Shown one piece after another: positions 35,486 through 44,967 of a stretch of 64,000 nt of DNA. The stretch lies in assembly GCF_004307995.1 (NCBI RefSeq), contig NZ_SIRE01000008.1:62001-126000 (forward strand), read 5' to 3'. This DNA is from Paenibacillus thalictri (GTDB taxonomy: Bacteria > Bacillota > Bacilli > Paenibacillales > NBRC-103111). A program made the position numbers and the translations under genes. Within the stretch, counting starts at the first letter, position 1. Every line of letters begins with the position of its first letter. Under the pieces are notes generated by a model. That model was given only the letters and a program-made list of their open reading frames with translations, was not told the DNA's origin and made no database searches.

Positions 35486-37300
35486 ATGAGAAAAACGTAC
35501 GGCATGTTAACCGCTTTTTTCCGCAACATGAACATGAAAAACAAGCTGTTGATCGTCTTTTTCCTGATCGGGCTTTTGCCGGTGCTGTTTTTTGCGCTTA
35601 TTTTTTACCGTCAGTCGACGATGGCGTTTGAAGAAGAGCTGAGCAAATACACCGTGGAAATTGCCAAGCAGGTGGGAGGACGGCTTGATTCGTTTGTGCA
35701 GGAAATGGAAAGAGTGGGCAACATCGTACGTTTTGATCCGGATGTGCAAACGATTTTGCACAACGCCGCTGACCCTTCAGACCCGGAAACGGTATATTCA
35801 ATCCGCTCCGCGCGCAATTTATTTGATAACATCGGGAATTTTCGCAGTTATTTAAAAGGAATTTATCTTGTCGCCGATTCCGGGCTGCTCGTGTACAACA
35901 GCCCCGGCGATGTGGCCAAGCTGAACTTCCCGTTTGCACAAGACGAATGGTTCAAGCGAATCAAAGAGCAGCAGCAGTTTCGTCTGAATCCTGTCCATCC
36001 GCAAAATTACGTCAAAGGGGAGCCGGTTGTGACGTTCTCGTCGCGCCTGCTTGATAACCGCGAGTTTCGCTCCAAAGGCACGCTGCTGTTCGATTTCTCG
36101 CCGACGATCATTCGCGAGATGAGTGATACGATTCAGCTGGGAGATACGGGTTATGTATTTATGATGACCGAAGACGGACAACCTGTCATCCCGATGGAAA
36201 ACACGCTGTCTTGGCTGAAAGAAAACAACCGTCTGCAGCTGTTCAAAAACCGCACGTCGGGTCACTTCCAGATGGATATTGACGGCAGGAAGATGCTGGT
36301 CGGCTTTTATACCTCATCTCAAACAGGGTGGAAAATCGTTGGTGTCGTGCCGTTCAACGAGCTGGCAACGGAAATGCAGCGCATCCGTCTGGGCATCGTA
36401 TTTCTCGGCTTGGCGGCGCTAATTGTCATTTTTATTTTGTCGACGGCGCTCAGCCGGATGATTACCAGACCACTGAAGGTGCTGGAGCAAAACATGAAAG
36501 TTGTGGAACGGGGCAACTTTGACGTGGCACTTGCCTTGAACAGCCGCGACGAGATCGGCCGGCTCAGCAATTCGTTTAACCGCATGGTCGCAGAGCTCGA
36601 CCGGATGAAAAATGAAGTGTACATGTCGGAGGTGCGCGAATACCGCCATCAGCTGCTGCGCAAAGATTCGGAAATGAAAGCGCTGCAGGCGCAAATCAAT
36701 CCGCATTTTTTGTACAACACGTTAAATGTGATCGTTTGTATTGCCGAGGTTTACGATGTGGACGATATCGTGTCGGTCAGCCAAGCGTTATCGCATATGT
36801 TCAAATACAGCATCAGCGGTTCGTCCGTCACCACGCTGGAAGAAGAAATCGAACATCTGAACGCTTATTTGAGCATCGTGCAGATCCGTTTTCCCGATAA
36901 GTTCGAAGTGCGGGTCCAGGTTGATCCCGAGCTGCTGCAAGTTCAAGTATTAAAGCTGATCTGCCAGCCGATTGTGGAAAATAGCGTGACACACGCTTTT
37001 TATGGCAAAGAGGGCATCGGGCGTATCGACGTTACAGTGAGACGGGAGAAGGGCAATATCGTCTTTCGGTTTGAAGATAATGGAGTGGGCATGGACGAGC
37101 ATCGGCTGCGCAACATTCAAGAACAGCTTCAGCGGAAAGAACTTAACTTTCACGAGCAAAACGATCATATCGGCTTAGTTAATGTACGGTCGAGATTACA
37201 GATGATATACGGGGACGGCTTCAGCATGAATGTACGGAGCGCAATAAACGAAGGCACATGCGTGGAAATTACGATAGCGGGAGGGGTCGGGATTGTATAA
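35486..37300 (+). CDS. YesM-type membrane sensor histidine kinase
   Basis: A 604-residue sensor kinase. TM1 at about 18-38, an extracytoplasmic Cache-like sensor (DSGLLVYNSPGDV, GYVFMMTEDGQ), TM2 at about 300-320, HAMP, phospho-His H407 in QINPHFLYNTLN, and an HATPase_c domain (PIVENS, DNGVGMD). It overlaps the response-regulator gene by 8 bases. It is embedded in the permease operon, so the sensor is made together with the transport system it probably controls. Confidence 0.93.
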   Translation: MRKTYGMLTAFFRNMNMKNKLLIVFFLIGLLPVLFFALIFYRQSTMAFEEELSKYTVEIAKQVGGRLDSFVQEMERVGNIVRFDPDVQTILHNAADPSDPETVYSIRSARNLFDNIGNFRSYLKGIYLVADSGLLVYNSPGDVAKLNFPFAQDEWFKRIKEQQQFRLNPVHPQNYVKGEPVVTFSSRLLDNREFRSKGTLLFDFSPTIIREMSDTIQLGDTGYVFMMTEDGQPVIPMENTLSWLKENNRLQLFKNRTSGHFQMDIDGRKMLVGFYTSSQTGWKIVGVVPFNELATEMQRIRLGIVFLGLAALIVIFILSTALSRMITRPLKVLEQNMKVVERGNFDVALALNSRDEIGRLSNSFNRMVAELDRMKNEVYMSEVREYRHQLLRKDSEMKALQAQINPHFLYNTLNVIVCIAEVYDVDDIVSVSQALSHMFKYSISGSSVTTLEEEIEHLNAYLSIVQIRFPDKFEVRVQVDPELLQVQVLKLICQPIVENSVTHAFYGKEGIGRIDVTVRREKGNIVFRFEDNGVGMDEHRLRNIQEQLQRKELNFHEQNDHIGLVNVRSRLQMIYGDGFSMNVRSAINEGTCVEITIAGGVGIV

Positions 37301-38072
37301 CACGCTCATCGTGGACGACGAGTTTTGGATGCTGGAAGGGTTAAAAAAGGTGATCAGGCGGGATTGTCCGGATTACACGGTGACTGCCGTAGCCAAAGAC
37401 GGCAAACAAGCGATCGCTTGTTTGGAGAAGGAAAAAATCGACATCGTCATCACGGACATTTTAATGCCGGGTATGGACGGCTTGCAGCTGCTGCAGGAAA
37501 TCCGGCGGCGGGGCTGGAAGCTGCCCGTGCTGATCGTATCCGCGCACAGCGAATTCGATTACGCCAAACAGGCTATTCATTACGGAGCTTTTGATTACTT
37601 ATTAAAACCGCTGAACCGGACGCAAATTGTATCCACGCTGGAACGGGCGAAGACGGTGATGGCGCCTTCCGCCAAAGGGCGCGAGGACGTGCTGAATACG
37701 GTGCCGGTCGCGCAGGCGCCGGGCAAAGAGCTGGTCGAAAGGATCCGGCAGTCGGTGCAGGAATCGTTTATGGAAAATTTGTCGATCGCCGATTATTCCG
37801 AGCGGATGGGGTTTAACGCTTCGTATTTAAGCCGGTTGTTCAAGCAGGAGACGGGGAAAGGGTTCGTTCAGTATGTGACCGAACAGCGGATGGAAGCGGC
37901 GATCTCGATGATTAAGGACGGCAAGCTCAGCATGACCGATATCGCTAAACAGATCGGGTATGCAGATTATAAGCATTTCCGTAAAGTGTTCAAACAATAC
38001 ACCGGAACATCCCCTAAGTTTTACCAAAATGGCGAGGGAGAAGCGGACGATGAGGAGGAAAGAGGAGAATGA
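37293..38072 (+). CDS. Short YesN-type response regulator with AraC domain
   Basis: A 259-residue response regulator, half the length of the usual YesN. The receiver has D8/D9 and phospho-acceptor D55 (VITDILMPGMDG), with the usual LLKPLN. The long middle domain is missing, and the AraC helix-turn-helix follows after a short linker (IADYSERMGFNASYLSRLF, MTDIAKQIGYADYKHFRKVF). It starts at TTG 37293 inside the kinase gene. Its stop overlaps the next start (ATGA), so it is translationally coupled to the heparinase-family gene. Confidence 0.92.
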   Translation: MYNTLIVDDEFWMLEGLKKVIRRDCPDYTVTAVAKDGKQAIACLEKEKIDIVITDILMPGMDGLQLLQEIRRRGWKLPVLIVSAHSEFDYAKQAIHYGAFDYLLKPLNRTQIVSTLERAKTVMAPSAKGREDVLNTVPVAQAPGKELVERIRQSVQESFMENLSIADYSERMGFNASYLSRLFKQETGKGFVQYVTEQRMEAAISMIKDGKLSMTDIAKQIGYADYKHFRKVFKQYTGTSPKFYQNGEGEADDEEERGE

Positions 38073-40318
38073 GCTTATGGGCCAAACCTGCCGTTACACC
38101 GCCGGCGGAAAGACCGCGGCTGCTGATGCGAGCCGGCGATAAGCCGATGCTCAAGATGAGAATAGAGCACCCGGATATGCGGAAATTAGCGGGTCGCCTG
38201 CATTATTTTGCGAGCTTCCCGCTCGATAAGCTCCAGGCGTGGGATGCACCTGACGCCGCTTTTGTACTTGAAGCAAACGCCTTGTTGTATGCGCTTAACG
38301 ATGACGAGGAGGCGGGACGCAAAGCCAAAGCTTTGGCCATGACCGCAGTGACCCGCAAATTCAACAGCAATTATCAAGATATTTCCCGTGAGATCGGCAG
38401 GCTGATGCTGGCGGGTGCCGTTGTATACGATTGGTGTTACGAACTGTTCGACGAGCAGGAACGAAGCCATATGATTGCTCACTTCAAAAGATTGGCCGGA
38501 CTGCTTGAATGCGGTTATCCGCCGGATCATGAAGGCGCTTTTGTCGGGCATACAAGCGAATGGATGCTGATGCGCGATCTGATCGGAACCGGCATCGCCA
38601 TATATGAAGAAGACCCGGAGATGTACGATTTGGCCGCAGGCCGTTTTTTTGCCGAGTTTGTGCCGGCACGCAACTTTTTTTATCCGTCCGGCTGGCATCA
38701 TCAGGGGGACAATTACGGCAGCTTCCGTTACCAATGCGAGTTATTTGCGACCTTGCTGTTTGCCAAAATGGGGCATGATGGCGTGTTTGACCCGTCTCAG
38801 GAAAAAGTTGGCTACCAATGGCTGTATTCGCGGCGCCCCGACGGCAAGCTGCTGCGGGACGGGGATACGGATAACCCGCTGTATGAGGAAAACCGTTATA
38901 TCAAGCTGTTTCCACTGGTGTACCTGATGGCCGGAAATTATTACAATAACGGATATTTTCTGGATCAGCAGCTGAGAGAACACCCGGATATGCCGGACTT
39001 TTATGTGTTTCACGCTTTCCTGTTTCACGATCCCGCGCTGCAGCGCAAACCGCTGCGCGAGCTTCCGCTGACCCGTTATTTTGCCGAGCCTGCCGGGATT
39101 ATGGTAGCACGCACGGGCTGGGACGAGGGCATCGACAAACAATCGTCCACGGTTGTGGCGGAAATGAAAATTGGCATGTACCAATACAATAACCACCAGC
39201 ATCTGGATGCCGGTTCGTTCCAAATTTACTACAAAGGATATTTGGCGATCGACTCCGGCATTTATAAAGGTTCGTCGGGCAAATACCATTCGCCGCACAA
39301 CAAATATTATTTCAAACGCACAATTGCCCACAACGCCATGCTGGTACATGACCCTGACGAGCTGAAGCGCCATCCGTTTATCACCGATGGCGGCTTGATG
39401 TGGCCCAATGTCAACGACGGCGGGCAGCGCTGGCCGAACAACGGCAGGCCGGCCAAACATTTGGAGCAGCTGCTCGGCGGCGAATTTCAGCGGGGAAAAG
39501 TGCTGGCGCACGCTTACGGGCCGGACGAGGCGGCTCCCGCTTTCTCCTATCTGAAAGGAGATATTACGGCCGCTTATTCGCAGAAAGTGAGCAAACATAC
39601 CCGTTCTTTTGTCTTTTTAAACTTGCAAAAGCAAGGAGTTCCGGCAGTGCTTATCGTTTACGACGATATCGTATCCGTCCAACCCGAGTTTGTCAAAACG
39701 TGGCTGCTGCACAGCATCGAAGAACCCGCCGTTGCGGGGAGGAGAACGGTCATCGCGCGGACGGAAGACGGTTACGGCGGCGAGCTTGCCGTCGATACGC
39801 TGCTGCCGGAGCAAGCGGTGATCGGCAAGGTCGGCGGACCGGGCCAGGAATTTGCCGTGGGCGGCACCAATTACGCCAACGATGCGGCGGGCTTTGTGGA
39901 GCAAGGATCATGGCGCATTGAAGTTCGGCCCGAGCAGGCGAGCCGGGAAGACCGTTTTTTGCACGCGATCCAAATCAAGGACCATGACGGGAGCGAAGCG
40001 CCGGCTGCGGTGAGGGTCGACTGCGGGAATATGACCGGCGTTTATGTCCAGGATTGGGTGGTTATGTTCAGCTGCAGCGGCGGCTTGATCGGCGGCACTG
40101 TACATATGGAGGTGCCGGATTCCGCAGGGCCGCTGAATATGCTCGTTACCGACCTGCAGGACGGTGTGTGGCAGGTGAATCAGGAACAGGAACTGCCGAG
40201 TTCGGATACGGAGCAGCTAAACGGGACGTTGATACAAACAAACAACGGCACTTTGCATCTGCAAGGAGTGAACGGCGGTATCCGATTGACGAGAATGGGA
40301 GAAAACCAAGGAGCGTGA
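38069..40318 (+). CDS. Heparinase II/III-family protein (probable polysaccharide lyase)
   Basis: A 749-residue protein. The N-terminal half is an alpha/alpha toroid (GSFRYQCELFATLLF); the following beta-sandwich domain carries the family signature NNHQHLDAGSFQIYYKG with H376, H378 and D380, then LAIDSGIYKG and the IAHNAMLV segment. Family members cleave uronic-acid glycans by beta-elimination. No signal peptide is present, so it would act on imported oligosaccharides, producing the unsaturated ends that the GH88 enzyme three genes downstream removes. Substrate (heparin, heparan, alginate or other) cannot be told from sequence. Confidence 0.85.
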   Translation: MSLWAKPAVTPPAERPRLLMRAGDKPMLKMRIEHPDMRKLAGRLHYFASFPLDKLQAWDAPDAAFVLEANALLYALNDDEEAGRKAKALAMTAVTRKFNSNYQDISREIGRLMLAGAVVYDWCYELFDEQERSHMIAHFKRLAGLLECGYPPDHEGAFVGHTSEWMLMRDLIGTGIAIYEEDPEMYDLAAGRFFAEFVPARNFFYPSGWHHQGDNYGSFRYQCELFATLLFAKMGHDGVFDPSQEKVGYQWLYSRRPDGKLLRDGDTDNPLYEENRYIKLFPLVYLMAGNYYNNGYFLDQQLREHPDMPDFYVFHAFLFHDPALQRKPLRELPLTRYFAEPAGIMVARTGWDEGIDKQSSTVVAEMKIGMYQYNNHQHLDAGSFQIYYKGYLAIDSGIYKGSSGKYHSPHNKYYFKRTIAHNAMLVHDPDELKRHPFITDGGLMWPNVNDGGQRWPNNGRPAKHLEQLLGGEFQRGKVLAHAYGPDEAAPAFSYLKGDITAAYSQKVSKHTRSFVFLNLQKQGVPAVLIVYDDIVSVQPEFVKTWLLHSIEEPAVAGRRTVIARTEDGYGGELAVDTLLPEQAVIGKVGGPGQEFAVGGTNYANDAAGFVEQGSWRIEVRPEQASREDRFLHAIQIKDHDGSEAPAAVRVDCGNMTGVYVQDWVVMFSCSGGLIGGTVHMEVPDSAGPLNMLVTDLQDGVWQVNQEQELPSSDTEQLNGTLIQTNNGTLHLQGVNGGIRLTRMGENQGA

Positions 40319-40323
40319 GGTTT

Positions 40324-41793
40324 ATGACGGACAAGGGCAATCAGCGCAAACCCAATGTAGTAATTATTATGGCGGATCAGCTGCGCTTTGATGTCGTGGG
40401 TGAAACCTACACCCCGAATATACACCGGCTGCAACAGGAAAGTGTTGTGTTTGACCGCGCGTATTGCGCTTCGCCGCTTTGTGTGCCGGCGAGAGGCAGC
40501 TTTTTTAGCGGAACGTACCCGAATGTAAACGGCTCGTTGATTAATCCGTGGGAACCGCTGGACGCCGAGTTCGGCAAAGTCCGTCCGGGTACAGCCAATC
40601 TGTACGAGCTGATGGAAAAGGAATGGGACAGCTGGCATACCGGCAAGCAGCATTTTCATATGGACGGTATTCGGGAGAACACCCCGCACACGCATTGGCA
40701 CACGCTTGAAGGCAACTACGACGCATTTCTGAAGGAGCATGGCAAACGGCATCCCGGAGGGCCGGCGTTCAAAGGCGCAGTGCCGGAGATGGCATTTGGG
40801 CAAGTGACCCGCCGCAAGCGGTATTCCGTTCCGAAAACCGGCTGTTTTGAGGAAGGTTTCGACTATTTCTACGACGGATATATTACACGCACGACCATCG
40901 ACGCGATCCGAGCGCGCGACCGCAGCAAACCGCTGCTTGTTAACGCGATGTTTGTCGCGCCGCATCCGCCGCTTGACATTCCCGAGCCGTGGTATTCGAT
41001 GTACCGGGATGCCGAGCTTCCCGCCAATGTCGGCGTATGGGCCAAAAGCCAGTCGCCGCTGCAGATGTACAATTTGCCGGGAGTGATCGGCGGAAGATAC
41101 AGTCGAGAAGATTGGCAGCGCATTTGGCCCGTCTATTTGGGGCTGGTCACCTTGCTGGATCACTGCGTCGGGCAAATTGTCGCCGAGCTGAAAAACGAAG
41201 GGCTTTACGACGACACACTGCTGCTGTTTACGAGCGATCACGGAGAGATGCTGGGCTCGCATTGTCTGTACCAAAAAATGTGCATGTACGAGGAATCGGT
41301 CAGAACACCGCTGATGTTCAAATTCCCGGCAAGCTCGGGCATCGTTCCGAAACGGATCGAGGAACCGGTTAGCGCTGTCGATGTGCTGCCGACATTATGC
41401 GATTATTTGGACGTAGCAACGGGAGACCATGCTTTTTCCGGCGTTTCTTTGATGAACGTGATGGAGCAGGAGGCATCCCCGCAGCGGCAGCGCGATTTGT
41501 TTATTCAATATGACGGCAACGGCGCACGCAGCAACTTCCAACGATGTATTGTGCGCGGAGAATACAAGCTGATTGCCGATCTGTTTAAAGACGAGTTGTT
41601 TCTGGAGTTGTACGATGTCGTCGGCGATCCGCAGGAGCAGATCAACCTGGCGTTTGACGAAGCACAGCGCGAACGGGTGGAAGCGATGTTGTCCGCACTT
41701 CGCCGCCATATGGCCGGCACCCATGACATGCTGAGTTTGCCGCCGGATGCGTACGAACAATTTAAACGGATGTACGAGGTTTTTCATCAGTAG
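40324..41793 (+). CDS. Type I sulfatase
   Basis: A 489-residue formylglycine sulfatase with no signal peptide. The metal strand is VVIIMADQLRFD, with DQ in place of DD. The activation motif CVPARGSFFSG has catalytic C53, and FTSDHGEMLGSHCLYQK follows. ATG 40324 lies 5 bases after the heparinase-family stop, with AAGGAG upstream; longer in-frame extension would overlap that gene. It is placed between two probable uronate-glycan enzymes, pointing to a sulfated uronic-acid substrate. Confidence 0.93.
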   Translation: MTDKGNQRKPNVVIIMADQLRFDVVGETYTPNIHRLQQESVVFDRAYCASPLCVPARGSFFSGTYPNVNGSLINPWEPLDAEFGKVRPGTANLYELMEKEWDSWHTGKQHFHMDGIRENTPHTHWHTLEGNYDAFLKEHGKRHPGGPAFKGAVPEMAFGQVTRRKRYSVPKTGCFEEGFDYFYDGYITRTTIDAIRARDRSKPLLVNAMFVAPHPPLDIPEPWYSMYRDAELPANVGVWAKSQSPLQMYNLPGVIGGRYSREDWQRIWPVYLGLVTLLDHCVGQIVAELKNEGLYDDTLLLFTSDHGEMLGSHCLYQKMCMYEESVRTPLMFKFPASSGIVPKRIEEPVSAVDVLPTLCDYLDVATGDHAFSGVSLMNVMEQEASPQRQRDLFIQYDGNGARSNFQRCIVRGEYKLIADLFKDELFLELYDVVGDPQEQINLAFDEAQRERVEAMLSALRRHMAGTHDMLSLPPDAYEQFKRMYEVFHQ

Positions 41794-41843
41794 TTTCGGC
41801 GTGTTTCGGAATGCGGCAAATCCGTAATTTCATAGGGAGGGAC

Positions 41844-43643
41844 ATGGCGTTGGATAATAAGCTGTTTTCGCTTGTGCAGCATTTCTGCGATACGCTGATT
41901 GCTCATCAGGAGCTGGCGGAGCCATCGTGGCGCGGGGGCATCCGCTGTCCGGAATGCCGGACGATTCACGGACGGTGTGGTGACGCGATTTTTCCTTTGT
42001 ATTACATGTACACGATGACCGGAAAGTCCAAATATGCGACCTCTGCCCGGCTGCTCGCCGATTACATGCGCGTCCTGCAGCAGCCTGACGGCTCCTGGCT
42101 TAACGAATCCGCCGGCGAATGGAAAGGAACGACGGTATTCCAACTGCTGTCGTTATGCCACGCCTACGACCTTTTGCTGAAAAAAGGCGAACAGCAGGAA
42201 GCGGAGACGCTGCTGGATATGATCGAACCTGCGGCGCGCTGGGTATCGCGTGTATTCGGAAACGGCGGCAAAACAAACGTCAACTATTACATCACTTCGG
42301 CGCTCGTACTGCTGTGGGCCAGCCGGATTGTCGATGACTCACATTATGCGGCGCAGGCCGGGGAGCTGATCAAGCGGTACGGGCTTGGCCAATTGACGGC
42401 CGACGGTTTCCTGCTGGGTGAAAAGACGGCCCAGCGTCCGTTCAGCCGTATCACCGGCACGGTGGACATCGGTTACAACCTCGATATGAGCCTTGGCGCG
42501 ATGGCGGAATATGCACTGATGACCGGGGATGCCGAGCTGAAACAGCGGACCGTGCATGCGCTGCGCAAACATCTGGAGATGATGTATCCGGACGGCTCGA
42601 TCGACAATTCGTTTGGCAGCCGCAATTACAAATGGACGTTATTCGGCAGCAAGACGGCACACGGATGCCAGATGGCGTTTCTGATGTTATGCGGCGAAGA
42701 TCCGGCTTTTTACAAAGCCGCCGAATTAAACGCGGACTATTTGCAAAAAAGCATGAAAGCAGGCCGGGGCATGCCGGGTTACGGCCCTCATTATAAGGAG
42801 CTGTTTGCCCAAGGGTGCATCCACTCCGTGTTCAACCGGGCCGACGCGTTGGCCGCAGCGCTGGTCTACGGGCAAACTCCGGCGCAGCAGGATGCAGTTA
42901 TTCCGTCACAGCGCGTTTTTGGCGTAAAGGAGCATGCAACAATCGGCGTTTATCACATGAGGTCGCACGATTGGATGGGCACCGTCTCTTGTTATCACGT
43001 ATACCACGCTCCGGCCGGGGGCACGATCAGCTACTTATGGCACGCCAAAGCCGGTCCGGTGCAGCTCGGCAGCGCAACGAAATACGAGAGATATGAGCCG
43101 TACAACATGCCGGCTTATCCCGCCGCCAGCGAACAGCTGATTACACCAAGAATCGAAGCTGTGAGGCAAGGGATGACCTGCAGCAATTTGTACGAATACG
43201 ACGCTGCCGCCTCCATCTGTGCGAATACCGCTCAACCAGAACTTGAAGCCAGCGGCAGGCTGAAATATGAAGCGGACGGAGCCCGCTACGATTGCGGCAT
43301 ATCGTACCGCATTCGTTACCTGTTCCACGAGTCGTTTGTTGAAAAAAGGTACGACGTGAACGTACTTATGTCTTGCGAACAGCTCGCGATTACGGAGCCG
43401 ATTGTGTCGGGAGCAAATCCGGTTGTATCGGTCGAAGGCGAAACCATCGGCATTCCTGCCGGGGAAGCCGGCGTCATCAGCGTATCCGGCAGCGGAGCCG
43501 GGTTTGAATTGGACGGGGAATCGCTGACGAAAACGGCGGTTTCCGTGTTTCCGTCGGTGATCGCCGTTCCGCTTCGGTGGCGTACAGGCCCGCTGCCGCC
43601 GGGTGCCTATTCGTTTCGGGTGACGATTCGCTTGGAAAGCTAA
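41844..43643 (+). CDS. Unrecognised probable alpha-toroid glycan enzyme
   Basis: A 599-residue soluble protein that I cannot assign to a named family. The N-terminal two-thirds looks like an alpha/alpha toroid: repeated helix pairs with aromatic and Gly turns, for example PDGSWLNESAGEWKGTTVF and TGTVDIGYNLDMSLGAMAEY. A Cys/His cluster, CPECRTIHGRC, lies near residue 35. The last 200 residues look like a beta-sandwich. This shape is shared by several polysaccharide lyase and hydrolase families. Position between a sulfatase and GH88 makes a lyase or exo-hydrolase likely. ATG 41844 is close to its GGAGG (3 bases); TTG 41850 (9 bases) is an equal alternative. Confidence 0.7.
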   Translation: MALDNKLFSLVQHFCDTLIAHQELAEPSWRGGIRCPECRTIHGRCGDAIFPLYYMYTMTGKSKYATSARLLADYMRVLQQPDGSWLNESAGEWKGTTVFQLLSLCHAYDLLLKKGEQQEAETLLDMIEPAARWVSRVFGNGGKTNVNYYITSALVLLWASRIVDDSHYAAQAGELIKRYGLGQLTADGFLLGEKTAQRPFSRITGTVDIGYNLDMSLGAMAEYALMTGDAELKQRTVHALRKHLEMMYPDGSIDNSFGSRNYKWTLFGSKTAHGCQMAFLMLCGEDPAFYKAAELNADYLQKSMKAGRGMPGYGPHYKELFAQGCIHSVFNRADALAAALVYGQTPAQQDAVIPSQRVFGVKEHATIGVYHMRSHDWMGTVSCYHVYHAPAGGTISYLWHAKAGPVQLGSATKYERYEPYNMPAYPAASEQLITPRIEAVRQGMTCSNLYEYDAAASICANTAQPELEASGRLKYEADGARYDCGISYRIRYLFHESFVEKRYDVNVLMSCEQLAITEPIVSGANPVVSVEGETIGIPAGEAGVISVSGSGAGFELDGESLTKTAVSVFPSVIAVPLRWRTGPLPPGAYSFRVTIRLES

Positions 43644-43677
43644 TAACGTATATCGCAAAAAGGGAGCATAACAAACC

Positions 43678-44808
43678 ATGAATACGACAGAACCATGGAT
43701 TGAAGAAGCGTGGAGCCGTGTCATCGGCAAAATCGGACTGACCGGTCCGCGGATCGGTTCCGGTTTTCCGCATGCGTCTATAAACGGCCGTTACGACAGC
43801 ACGGATCCGGGTAAATGGACGTGCGGTTTTTGGCCGGGACTGCTTTGGCTGCTGTACCGGGACAACGGCGATGCAAACTTAAGGCAGTGGGCGGAAGAAT
43901 GCGAAACAAAACTGGATGCGGCGATCGAAGATTTTGAAATGCTGCACCATGACGTAGGGTTTATTTGGTGTCTGAGCGCGGTCGCCAATTACAAGCTGAC
44001 CGGCAGCGAGCCGTCGAGAAAACGCGCTTTAAAGGTTGCCAATTGGCTGGCCGGCCGTTTTAATATCCAAGGCCGGTTTATCCGCGCCTGGAACAGCAAA
44101 GATTGGCGGGATATCGAAGACAACTCGGGATGGGTGATTATCGACTGTATCATGAACCTTAGCCTTCTGTTTTGGGCCTCCGAAACGACGGGCGATCCGA
44201 GATTCCGGCACATTGCCGAAGCTCACGCCGATACGGTGCTGCGCGAATTTATGAGACCGGACGGGTCGGTGCATCATATCGTCGTTTTTGATTCCGAGAC
44301 CGGCGAACGCTTGCATGCGCTCGGCGGGCAAGGGTATAGCCCGGACTCCGCTTGGGCCCGCGGCCTCGCTTGGGCGATCTACGGCCTGGCGATTTGTTAC
44401 GCCTACACGAAAAAAGAAAAATATGTGCACGGCAGCCAACGGGCGGCTCATTTCTTCCTGGCCCATCTGCCCGAGGACCTGGTGCCGCCATGGGACTTCC
44501 GGGTTCCTGCGGCGGCGGATACGCCCCGCGATTCGTCCGCTGCCGCCGCAGCGGCCAGCGGCCTGCTGCTGCTGAGTGAGCTGCTTCCCGGCACGCAAGG
44601 GGACACGTACCGCATATCCGCTAAACGCATGTTGCGTTCGATGACCGATGCGTATACGGTGTGGGACTTGCGGGATGAAGCGATCGTCAAACATGCGACG
44701 GGCTCTTTTCCTACAGGAAAAAACATCGATGTGCCGCTGATTTACGGCGACTATTTTTACGTCGAGGCGCTTGCCAAGCTCCGCGGGCACACGGCGATGT
44801 TTTGGTAA
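43678..44808 (+). CDS. GH88 unsaturated glucuronyl hydrolase
   Basis: A 376-residue (alpha/alpha)6 enzyme that hydrates the 4,5-double bond of unsaturated glucuronyl residues left by lyases, releasing the next sugar. Two conserved Asp are visible: D92 in LHHDVGF and D156 in VIIDCIMNL, corresponding to the catalytic pair of the family. WTCGFWPGLLWLLY near the N-terminus and SPDSAWARGLAWAIYG are family-typical. There is no signal peptide. It is the last gene of the importer operon and strongly implies that an unsaturated uronate is formed in the cytoplasm. Confidence 0.93.
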   Translation: MNTTEPWIEEAWSRVIGKIGLTGPRIGSGFPHASINGRYDSTDPGKWTCGFWPGLLWLLYRDNGDANLRQWAEECETKLDAAIEDFEMLHHDVGFIWCLSAVANYKLTGSEPSRKRALKVANWLAGRFNIQGRFIRAWNSKDWRDIEDNSGWVIIDCIMNLSLLFWASETTGDPRFRHIAEAHADTVLREFMRPDGSVHHIVVFDSETGERLHALGGQGYSPDSAWARGLAWAIYGLAICYAYTKKEKYVHGSQRAAHFFLAHLPEDLVPPWDFRVPAAADTPRDSSAAAAAASGLLLLSELLPGTQGDTYRISAKRMLRSMTDAYTVWDLRDEAIVKHATGSFPTGKNIDVPLIYGDYFYVEALAKLRGHTAMFW

Positions 44809-44862
44809 CGGATGTAAGCGACTATAGCTCTCATTGGTAAGTTCTTCAAGGGTTGGACATAG

Positions 44863-44895
44863 AGGCATTTTCCTGGCAAAGGAGAATGCCTTTTT
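44863..44895 (+). terminator. Terminator of the heparinase-sulfatase-GH88 operon
   Basis: AGGCATTTTCCT (44863-44874) pairs with AGGAGAATGCCT (44880-44891) with one G-U, followed by Ts. Confidence 0.88.
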
Positions 44896-44967
44896 GAATC
44901 GACAGGATTTCCCGTCTTTTTGTCGAAAGTAGTGTATGAAATCCTCGAAAATGGCGGTGAACGACGC

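Noticed and set aside
44813..44826. cre-like word TGTAAGCGACTATA after GH88
   Set aside because: Only 11 of 14 positions match and it lies just before a terminator rather than at a promoter.
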